Below are positions 55,175 through 64,000 of a DNA stretch of 64,000 nt, piece after piece. Under the pieces are notes generated by a model. That model did no database searches. It was given only the letters and a program-made list of their open reading frames with translations, and was not told the origin of the DNA. The stretch is from Coprinopsis marcescibilis (lineage: Eukaryota; Basidiomycota; Agaricomycetes; Agaricales; Psathyrellaceae). Each line of letters opens with the position of its first letter. Within the stretch, counting starts at the first letter, position 1. The DNA is taken from assembly GCA_004369085.1 (NCBI GenBank), contig ML210178.1, positions 62,001 to 126,000 of the forward strand, given 5' to 3'. The translations under genes and the position numbers were made by a program.

Positions 55175-58100
55175 CAACAAACAGCACCAGCCAGCACGTG
55201 CGGCCTATCAGGAACTTCCTTCTTTTTCGAAAACCATTCATTTTTTGTGATATATCGCCAATCATGGATCTATCTCCTTTCAGACTATCTTCTCCAACTC
55301 CCGCTTTTGTTCTGCAAAATCCCTCTATAGTGTGCCCTATACACCTCCAATTCCACAATAATTCAAACTTATTGCTCTCTGAACCTCAAATTTCCCAATC
55401 CATTTTCCACAGCTTTCGGCCGACTTTGCCGTTACAATTCCAGAACCACATTATCATTCCTACCCCGGTACCTATATCCGACACAGGGTACTTACCCACC
55501 ATGTCCCACCCACTGTGCATAGGTAATATATTTAGCTGTCTCAAATAGTCTAGTCCATTATGCAAAGGAGCGCTCAATCACTGTCAGCTAGCATTTTCTA
55601 TCCTCATACGTATCCAATACCCACCCAATTCATCAACACGTTACTATCCGTTAACTGTCCCGGCGCTTTCCCGCTCCAATTGCAATTGATGACTGCTTCG
55701 CTACCCCCCGAAGATTAGGCACACGAATCCTAGGCCCCAACCGAGTCAATTGGCGCAATCGACACTGTCCCTCATGTGGACACAGCGTGTATCCCGAAAT
55801 GGAAGATCCGGAGTCATTGTGACGGTAACGCCCATCTCGCGACGCCTGTGAGATAGCAATCGCCAGTGCCCGTTGCCCTAGCTAAAGGCAGTATAATGGA
55901 GTGTCTGAATAACTGGTATGTGGCCGCACAATTGAGCATATTGACAGCACCAGTAGGGTAGATCCTCCGCCGCAAGGCTAATTGCGACCAGCACTAAATT
56001 GCCTGCCCCAACCGCTCCTAATCGGTCGCCCTATTGTTGCTGGTTGTAGGGTAATCAGAGCTTATGAGCGGACCAAAGAAGGTTATTTTAAGCTAGTACC
56101 CTCCTTGTTGTAGGACACGAGGTGTCGGATGACTAGCGGCATGGTTGCTCGACGGCGTTCGATCTTGGCGTAATGGAACGGTGGTTCTTTTAAATGGTGA
56201 GTTAGGGGCTGGAACCCCCGTCAACTCGATCCACCGCAGCTGACACCAATACAGTCAGTACTATAAGTCATTAAAGCCATAGTTATAGGGCCCTACACTG
56301 ACTGCGGCACACACCACAAAGCGCGGACACGTACTGCCCGGCAAGCACGATGATGTGGCAGTGCATGCCCTTGAAATCCCGGCGGGACGCCTTTACACTC
56401 TTACAACACAAGATACCCCTGTAACTTGAAGGCCTATAATTGGGCAGGCGGATGAGTAGGTTAATAGCCGTCGAAAGAATTTTTCTACATCGCCGGGAGG
56501 TCCCATATCATTCCATGGACCTTTTCCGCCCCTGCACTTGTACTTCCTCTGCAGAACTTCGCCAGTGGCATAAAATTAGATAGCCAGTTGGTGATATGTA
56601 CTCTCTTTACCCTTGGGTCCCTTCTGGCACCCCGCCCAGTGTGTGAATGAAGGGCCCCCGTAGAGATCGCGCTGTTTAAAATACTAAATTTAGCGCTGAC
56701 AATTCCTGCAATGTCCGAAGCATTACGGAGCTCTTGATAGGAAACCGTAGGCCATCGCCCTCGGGATTTTGGTACCATGCAGTGTGATGAACGAAGAGGA
56801 CCAAAGAACTGCGCCCTTGGACATAGACTTGTCCCAAGAGGCGTCGTTAATTCTACTCCAACTCGTGTATGTAACGCTAAGAATGATAACAAAAAGGTAG
56901 CAGACCCAGAGTATGCAGCTGTCTTCTGGTCCCCCGAATGTCCCCGCTAAAGTATAGTCAAGTCCCGCTGATCACATTCACATTACAATTGCATCCAAAA
57001 ACATGAGGTTGCATCGTGACTAGCTTGAGCCTTGTCCTGTATGTGGAGCTTTTCTCCAGTCACATGGTCTCGTCGAATTATGTTACCTGTTCCAATCCTT
57101 ACAGAACGCAGACCATTTAACATACCCATATCATACAAACACAGAGGCCAAAGAGCGCCGTTCATGGCCTTTGCCAGCGTTAGCGCTTGGTGAGTCGAAA
57201 GGACCCCCCTTCGACCGACTCCTTCGCAGATGCCCGGTTACACAGGCCGAGTCGGAACAGCGTGCAATCCATACGATCGAGGAACAGGCCTTCTTACTGC
57301 TGACCGGTCTCTATGATTACTTACGCATGTTGATGAATTGACACCTTTATGCAGACTTCCGGGCGGCTCGTGTTGGCTAGGCTGTGCAAACCCCAGACTA
57401 CAGATGCCCATCGACTCGTAGTTATAATATACACTCAGAAATCCATCCTCTTCCAAGGCCGTACACACCCCGGACCCTACCTCGCCAAACCTTATCCACT
57501 TTGTGGAAGTTCGACGGATGCAGATATAGTACGAAGAATCCCAACGCGCCAACATCAGGGCAGAGGAATTCCTAAAACGTCAGAAGCACCACAGGGTCTT
57601 TCCGCCACGATTGGCTGCGACCACGAGTTCAGCTTACGCTTCTCTCCGTGGCTGATCTACCAAATTCAGGCTATAACACACCCCAGCGCAACACCATGAC
57701 TTAGCAAGCAAGCTGCAAGATGCCATTTAGAGTTTTGGGGACACGTCAGAAACTTCGACAAAACTATTGTTCCAATCAGGCCATCTACCCGCAGGAGGGA
57801 GGTATCGTAATGTAATGTAAGGGTGACTGGAGGATGTTCTGACCCCCCTTTACCCGAAGTAGGCTGTCAATTTGTCCACCTGGTTTGGTCCAAATAACTG
57901 GATGGTGTTCGCCTTTCAACAAAGAGTCACAAATTACCCATACGTGCGTCGGCCGTGACAAAGAGGTGCATCGAGGTGACGCCGGTAAAGGAGCGCTAAT
58001 CTGATTGTGACGATGGATCTGGTCGTCTAAAGGGATCTCAAAAATTCCCGGATCGATACGCGACGAAGCCAGTACATAACAAAGAGCAGCGGCTAAGGGT

Positions 58101-59000
58101 TCATTTAAATGTATTGGCCTCGTCTAACTCATGAACGAGGGTTTGGCCACTGGTCCCCGGATTCTGTAGTGATGATCACGACTGGATCAACCTTTTTAAA
58201 ACCTTCCCTCACCCCGTCACCGTGGCGGCGGCGGTATCTACTAACATGCCGAGACTCGGACGAGTCAACTTTCAATCCTCCCGTTAACAAAAAAAAAGTC
58301 GGGAACTATGCCGCGCCTTTCAGCGACTATCAAGGGGGGCACAGCAGCGGAGTCCTGCACCTTGAAGCATGCGGAACCAACCACCGGAGCTCACACAAGT
58401 TAAAACACCATTCCCTTCGACCCAGCAGATAAAAATGGAATGATGAAAAGACAATGTTCGAGATTGCATATCACCTCCACGCAGCCCTCTAATGAGCACG
58501 CATCCCAAAAATGACTCAGTCTCTCACACAGCATGATCTTTCTACTTTTGGGGTTCTTTCAACGGGAAGCCACACCACACCGAATGCAACGAGGTCCATA
58601 ATCCACTTGTTAGAAATGGGAGACATTTGGGTCACTTGTCAGTAGACCAAATTTTACTCACAGCCTTTGTCGGATAGCACCAAGTATCTTATCCTAGTAG
58701 CGTAAAGGCAACGGAGCAAATGGAATACGTACGTAAAGGCATTCGGAAAATTTACTCCATCGTTTCAGCATCCGACAAAAACAATCGCTAGAATGAATTA
58801 CATTGCTATGAAAGTAATATAATGTGGAGCCTCCTACCAGTAACCAGATACAGGCGATCCTAACAATAAGAAATCTATTAATCTATAGGATGTGTCGTAA
58901 AGATGAGGGTGTGCGGTGTATCGCATATGATGGGCGGCAACCTCAATTCTGGTTACCCAACCGATGTCGAGTCTAAGATCGAGGCGACCATAACCGTCTT
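55175..59000. other. 3.8-kb region without recognisable genes
   Basis: The largest gap in the window. Open frames up to about 135 codons exist on both strands (for example near 56485-56892 and 57349-57699), but none shows codon periodicity, domains or splice-linked extensions. No terminal repeats, long direct repeats or RNA genes were seen. It may be decayed transposon sequence beyond recognition by eye. Confidence 0.5.
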
Positions 59001-62000
59001 TCAGATGCCCAACCTTTGATGAGTCTCGGTAGTATAAGGGGTGCTTGGTAGGGTAGGGCTGAAGCAAGGCGAGGGTCCGGGAGAGGCGTCCGTCGAGTCC
59101 GCGAACAGGTCCCTGAGTCGTTGTCGGATGAGTCGGAAGGTCGACACAGAACCCTTTTCGTATGTCAGCCCAACGACGCAGGCACAGCCCAAAGGAACCT
59201 CCCAATGGGTGGGTAGCAACGGCGTAGTCAAGGACGTATTATGAGAAGAGACTCGTCCGCCAAGGACACTGCTTCTTCCAGGAGCGGCAAGGAAATTCGG
59301 ATTGGGAGACAGCGGCCCACCAGGAATCGATGTGTTGTCGGTAGCGATTGAAAACGGACTCGCAGGTACTGTCGGATTAAATTCTAGCCGAAGGCGAACC
59401 GGCTTCATAGTAACACCCCGAGAATCAACAACGGATTGGTCCAGTCGGCAGTGATAAATCTCGCTATTGTCTGCGTTGATGTCGAGAATAGTCCTGGAAA
59501 TACTGAAACCTAGACTCTGGAACATGCGCAAAGCTGGGTCCTTGGATTTAGTCGAGTCCTCGGATGAGTAGAAGATCGCCGAAGATGGGGTTGCACCGTA
59601 GCCTTTCCAACTGAATAGATTAGAAAACCAGCCCTTGAATTCTCCCACCACTGGGCTAGCCATGATTTTGCTTGAGTTCCCAGGGGGGAGGAGGGCTGGG
59701 GATGGGACGGGAAGGGGCGAGTTAATCATCGTGCGGCGTTGATGGTGTTGTCCACTTGGCAGCTCAAGGGGCGGCGCTAAAATAAACGGTGAGAATCTAC
59801 GAAGTTTAAAATCCACCAAAACACTCACGCCTGCTTTTCCTTTCCTTGTCTTTCCTGATCTTCGTTGTATTCGATCGGGTGAGAGAAGAATCAAGGTGGT
59901 TTCCAATCTCTTTTCCCATTTGCCTGTTGACAGGCATTCCGAAAGCCGCGCTTCGACCGCGAGTTTTATCAGTATCAACGTGGGTCCACCCGTCATCAAC
60001 TGGCATTGAGTTTTCCTTTTCAGATGCATCGAGACGCGGACGAGGACGATGCTTATGGTCGGGTGCGGCCGTGGGGTTGGATATATCGGTTAAGTGGGCG
60101 GTTGTAGCATCTCCACCCGTAGTTCTAGGATTATCGATGGCTGCATGGATACTCTGCAAGACTCCAGTTCGAGGTACGGTATAAGCAGTGCTGGCTCGAG
60201 ACTCGGCGTTTACCAGTCTTGGTGGAAAAGAAGGGATATCAACATCCATCGCCGAGTGAGAGGATGGTCGAGAAGAATTCAGGGCTGCTAAAGAAGGTAC
60301 GACAGAACTTCTACCCTGATGGTCTTGGCTAATTTGGTAATCAACGTTGAAGAAATTCGTTTGGAGTGGCGTGCCAGGTAGAGATCGAACGGCGGACGGG
60401 ATGATTGGATCGGTTACACGGCGTGGTTCCTGGGTCGTTTGTCCAGGAGAATGAGAAACAGAGTGCGTATAGCCACGTTTGGCAACGCTGGCTCGAGGTA
60501 TTGCAGAGTTTGCTGAAGAGATGCTGCTACGAGGCAGAACCATCCCTGGCGAAGAAGAATACGAATGCGACTGTCTCTTCTTCGAATCTAGGCGGCCAAT
60601 TTGATTCGACCGGGCGACTGGGACGGTCCCATCCGTTGCACGCGCCTCTACAATAATAAGATGTCCGACGGTGGACACACTTGCTGACCTTTCAGCTTCT
60701 TCAGTCGCTGCTTTTTCCAATCCGGGAGGGCCAGCGTCAAGCTTCCTGGCCACCCTAGCCGAATCCAAGTCCCAGCCAAGATAAAGTTTATCCGTATGGA
60801 GCCCAGCGTTAGACCGCGAGTTCAAGGGTTCATCCATCGAGTCATTGGAGCGGTTCCGCAGAGATTCGTCTCTATATTTGTTCAAGAGAAAGTAGAAGGC
60901 CTTGGCGTGGACCCCCTGTCCGGCCGGGGAGCAGAGATCTCGTTGGATGGTTAACCCTTGAACATCCGTGTGTCGGCCCCAGATAATACGCAGGGAAGAG
61001 AAGAGTTCGGGGTCGATCAAGTCAGGAGAAGCGATAGGGCGAGCCAAAGTACTGGGAGAGGGAGGCAGGAAGGGTGCTGGTAGCGTTGTCGAGTCCGTGG
61101 CCGTCGAAGATGCGATTGCCGGTCCCCTATTGAACCACGGATGAACCAGGATGTCGGGTATCTGTGTGATGTATTAAAGTGAGTTGAACGTCATGACCAA
61201 TGCATCAATAGCGTACCGTAATCCGTTTCTGGACATCCACCACAAGCATCTTGGTCAGGAGATCCTTCGCCAACGGATCGATCCAGGAAGGAATGTCATA
61301 TTTACCACTTTTGACTTTGGACAGTAAGGTTCTGACATTCTTGTCGTCAAAGGGAAGTCGCCCAGTCAAAAGGGCATAGAGAATCACACCACAGCTCCAG
61401 ATGTCGGTGGCGGTCCCAAAGTACTTCTCGCCGTTGACTATTTCGGGGCTGGCATAGTGTGGAGAACCGCAGCTAGTTTCCAGTTGTAGACTCGGAGGAG
61501 CAAACGCCGCCATCCCCCAGTCGGCGATCTTGATGATAGGGGGGCTAAGTGAGGCTATCAATATGTTTTCCGGTTTCAAGTCGCGATGAATGATAGAAAA
61601 TGTATGTGCATAGTTGAGTCCGTAGATGATCTGTCGGAAGTAGAGGAGGGCTTCGGGTGGTGGAAGACGCCCTCGGTTAACCAGAAAATCGAACAGTTCG
61701 CCGCCTTCCACGTATTCTAGCACTAAGAAAAGTTCCTTTTCGCCTTCGTAAACGTCGTAAATGCGCATGATGTTGGGATGGTTCATGAGTTTCATCATCG
61801 TGATCTCGCGGTCGATTCCGAGTCTTTGTTTTTCGGACTTTGCTTGCTGTGTCGCCAGAGAAGCTCTTGAGTTGACCAGAGGCGCAATTGGGAGGATCTT
61901 CACTGCAGCGAGCTGACGTGTACGTCGATGGCGGGCAATCTTCACGCGACCGGAAGCCCCTTTCCCAATACACTCTCCAAGAATCCACGGTCCAATAGAT

Positions 62001-62131
62001 TTCGGATCTGTTGGGAGGTCGAAAGCCGCAGCGCCCCCTGCAGCAGCCTTCTCCTTTGCCCATCGAGTTCCCAAAGGCGCTGTGTACTTGATAGGGGGCG
62101 CACGAGGTGGACTTTCGCTGTCGTCTTGCAT
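59001..62131 (-). CDS. Gin4/Hsl1/Nim1-like serine/threonine kinase
   Basis: Three exons (minus): 61217-62131, 59829-61161, 59001-59776, 1007 aa, phases exact. The first true ATG is at 62131 (MQDDSESPPRAPPIKYT). The kinase domain (about 45-310) has the glycine loop GKGASGRVKIA, the VAIK-type lysine in AAVKIL, HRDLKPEN and the activation segment CGSPHYASPEIV. The metal-binding motif is DWG instead of DFG (IADWGMAAF). A region after the kinase (GVHAKAFYFLLNKYRDESL) is shared with septin-organising kinases Gin4, Kcc4 and Hsl1. A long disordered region follows, then a C-terminal folded part (EFKGWFSNLFSWKGY through VPLGCACVVGLTYEKGSVSTFRL) that probably corresponds to a KA1-like membrane-binding domain. 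The role is in bud neck or septum and cell-cycle (Wee1) control by analogy. Confidence 0.9.
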
Positions 62132-62757
62132 GGATGAAATGGACAACCACTAGGTATCGGAAAGGAGAAAACAAAAATGCGCGACCGGCGGGCAGAAAAC
62201 TGAAATTCAAGGGCCAATTTCGTCTGATTCAGTCCATCGTCAGCCGCGCAAGTAAAACCAAATCCGAACCAAGCGGGCATCGCGTCACATGAATGCCTTG
62301 GACCGAGAAACCCGAGTTCACCAAAATCGACTCTGTCTGCGTTCAGCAAGGGAGGATAAACTGACAGAAGACCTTCTCAGATGTATTAGCCATGGGTATA
62401 GAAAACTTTGTTGGCAATTGGATTTAATGTGGTCAGCTGCAGTGACACGATAGCCTGAGAGCAAAGGACTCGATAATTCATAGACTGACTGGCACATCCG
62501 ACGAGGCCTGAGTGCAGGCATAGATTCTAAAATAATCCGACAGCGTCATCTGTTCCTTGATATTTGATATCCATTTGAACCGAACTTCGTCCGTTGTCCT
62601 ATCTGCGACTTGCGAAGTCCGCGAGTCATCCTTAGGCAAGTTGCCGAGCCTCCGGCTTTTTGATTTGATCCCACGGTATTTGCGCCAGCGATTCTGATTC
62701 TTGGTAAACAACCGGATTTCGAGTTCACAAGTTTGTTCTACCTTTCTCTATCATTCT
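62132..62757. promoter_or_regulatory. Divergent promoter region of kinase and mitochondrial protein genes
   Basis: 626 bp between two divergent start codons. There is no clear TATA box. A pyrimidine-rich CTACCTTTCTCTATCATTCT leader runs directly into the ATG at 62758. Confidence 0.5.
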
Positions 62758-64000
62758 ATGCTCTTACGGGTCTCGAAGCAGGGATGCTCGAGGGTCGTAC
62801 AGTCGCTACGTCCATGTCGCGTCCACGCACGACTATTCAGCATCCCAGCAACCGCTATATCCTCCATAGGAAACGGTACCCTTGAGCAGTCCAAGACGAA
62901 CTCGAATCGCACAGTCGCCCCAAGAATCGAAGGAGTCAGGGGGGTCGCAACTTTCACAGCGAAGAAGACACCGGATGGCCGGAAACTTATGAAGCTGATG
63001 AATCAAGGAAGACACGAGGATGTCATTATGCTCCTGTCGGATGTTGTGTTAACGGAGAGGGGAGGAGCAATCCTGGTGGAAATGGTGCAGCGACTGTTGC
63101 AGGGGTTGGACGCAGAACATGTCAAAGGGCTGTTCATCATCTTGAAGGCCCTCCCCAACGCAGCATATGCAAACTCGGATCTCTGCCAGGCTGTATGGGC
63201 GGAACTCTTTGATAGAAGTGGTCACCGAAGGATGGAACTCGCCAAACAATTTGGGATTCTCTGCGCGTCCAAGGGATACAGCAACTTTGTAGCGCTGGAA
63301 ATCATGCCGTATATCTTTACGAAGGCCTCGGAACTCGAGTTTGACCGGTGGAAACACGAGGTCGACGAAGCGATGGAAGCATTCAATGGTCGCCGAGTGG
63401 AAGAGGAGATGTTTGAGGAGGATGAACAGGAGTACTCCTTGTTTGGTCCATCGGCGATGCAACCTAGCGTTTTGCAACGCGTCGAGGCAACGTTACCGGA
63501 GATTCTGCCCGAACCTAACGATGACATGTCATTCTTCGAGGACGGAGGCGGGGACTACCTCATTCAAGCCCTCTCGAGAGGACCAATCAGGGACCACCAG
63601 AGCACTGAAGTTTTGGAGCAATTGGCCGCAGACGGAGAATTCAGGGACGCCTACGAGATGCTTCAAGAGCTGCGACATCTCCATACTGCCATCCCAAATT
63701 CTGCTGCTTACTTTAAACCGGTGATGGACGCGTGCCGGCAATTGCAGCGGGTGGACGATGACATCAAGTACGAAGACAAGGAAGCATACGCCCTTAACTG
63801 GCTTAAACTTATTCCCATTGCGCACGATATTCGCGCTTGGACTCCTCAGCTACAGCAAATCCACGACCTCATTTTCCGATCACCCCTCACCCATCTTTCG
63901 TTCATCAAGAAAGCCTCGGTCCTTTTTGCACAGAAAGGGTTCGCTGGCAGAGTGGTCTCCGCGTCCATGGAGACAATCTTTCTGTATGGGACACAGGAGG
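62758..64000 (+). CDS. Mitochondrially targeted helical-repeat (PPR-like) protein, 5' part
   Basis: Open without interruption from the ATG at 62758 to the right edge (414 codons so far). The N-terminus MLLRVSKQGCSRVVQSLRPC and following HARLFSIPATAISS is Arg/Ser-rich, lacks acidic residues and is predicted by eye to be a mitochondrial presequence. The body is almost entirely helical, with paired-helix units such as GRKLMKLMNQGRHEDVIMLL, VEMVQRLLQGLDAEHVKGLF, SDLCQAVWAELFDRSGHR and EVLEQLAADGEFRDAYEMLQ, resembling degenerate pentatricopeptide repeats. An acidic insertion (VEEEMFEEDEQEYSLFG) interrupts it. PPR proteins bind organellar RNA in expression of mitochondrial genes; here that is inference. 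No intron is seen in this part. The gene is truncated by the window. Confidence 0.8.
   Translation, partial: MLLRVSKQGCSRVVQSLRPCRVHARLFSIPATAISSIGNGTLEQSKTNSNRTVAPRIEGVRGVATFTAKKTPDGRKLMKLMNQGRHEDVIMLLSDVVLTERGGAILVEMVQRLLQGLDAEHVKGLFIILKALPNAAYANSDLCQAVWAELFDRSGHRRMELAKQFGILCASKGYSNFVALEIMPYIFTKASELEFDRWKHEVDEAMEAFNGRRVEEEMFEEDEQEYSLFGPSAMQPSVLQRVEATLPEILPEPNDDMSFFEDGGGDYLIQALSRGPIRDHQSTEVLEQLAADGEFRDAYEMLQELRHLHTAIPNSAAYFKPVMDACRQLQRVDDDIKYEDKEAYALNWLKLIPIAHDIRAWTPQLQQIHDLIFRSPLTHLSFIKKASVLFAQKGFAGRVVSASMETIFLYGTQE

Noticed and set aside
55057..55548. Plus-strand frames opposite the basic nuclear-type protein and beyond
   Set aside because: Shadow frames of the minus-strand gene continuing into AT-rich non-coding DNA.
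56150..56240. Possible tRNA-like fold (GGTGG ... AACTCGATCCACC)
   Set aside because: Only one arm can be paired; no anticodon arm or conserved T-loop sequence at the right spacing.
57238..57699. Overlapping frames of about 105-116 codons on both strands
   Set aside because: Composition is random, no splice-linked exons, no recognisable motif.
1..64000. CRISPR arrays, bacterial operons, integrons, phage or attachment sites
   Set aside because: Eukaryotic gene structure throughout; no array of regularly spaced direct repeats was found.

Overview
The window looks like nuclear DNA of a filamentous basidiomycete, most likely an Agaricomycete. Genes are dense with short GT-AG introns (mostly 47-70 nt, CTNAC-like branch points). 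The gene families fit this group: a glyoxal-oxidase-type copper radical oxidase, an M43 fungal metalloprotease, F-box/leucine-rich proteins, a NACHT NTPase, single-pass receptor-like proteins and a basidiomycete seven-TM protein. Several housekeeping genes are present (RPL28/uL15, RPB11, MTG1, a Gin4/Hsl1-like kinase). There is no operon structure, CRISPR array or convincing tRNA. I assembled exon models by eye, using reading frame, splice dinucleotides and phase arithmetic. Where exon coordinates are listed, the phases close exactly.

Layout: 1-575 (-) is the 5' end of an unidentified gene, divergent from a 10-exon glyoxal oxidase (979-3404, +). A sparse region follows with one small TM-protein candidate (5551-5946). 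Next come an M43 metalloprotease carrying an in-frame TAG (6951-8304), then two single-pass membrane proteins (8664-9686 and 10105-11370). A TPR-like protein (11860-13000, -) and two F-box-type proteins (13588-14937, 15359-17411) follow. Then a third single-pass membrane protein (17609-19647, -), two unknown proteins (20671-22110 and 24003-24837, both -), an L-fuconate-dehydratase-like enolase-superfamily enzyme (25878-27834, -) and a seven-TM protein (28606-30151, -).

A 1.23-kb Tc1/mariner-like element with perfect 28-bp inverted repeats lies at 31320-32548. It is followed by a full-length ABCB-type transporter (33167-38073, +), an F-box pseudogene (38420-39853, -), a NACHT NTPase with a C-terminal membrane anchor (40341-42661, -) and a fourth single-pass protein (43282-44636, -) paralogous to the one at 10105. 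The remainder is housekeeping: RPL28 (-) and RPB11 (+) share a divergent promoter, then MTG1 (-), a basic nuclear-type protein (54299-55174, -), a 3.8-kb stretch without recognisable genes, a Gin4/Hsl1-like kinase (59001-62131, -), and the 5' part of a mitochondrially targeted helical-repeat protein (62758 to the edge, +).

The most interesting signal is the set of four type-I membrane proteins. Three (8664, 10105, 43282) share a cytoplasmic tail made of a short coiled coil with an EQIR core followed by a PPxY motif; the fourth (17609) ends in PPAY. PPxY motifs are known ligands of WW-domain Nedd4/Rsp5 ubiquitin ligases. The extracellular parts of three of them share a beta-rich module. Also notable are a 6-nt microexon in the glyoxal oxidase, two genes interrupted by TAG codons compatible with C-to-T mutation at CpA, two GC-AG introns, and a transposase ORF that keeps both termini but has lost the middle of the catalytic domain.
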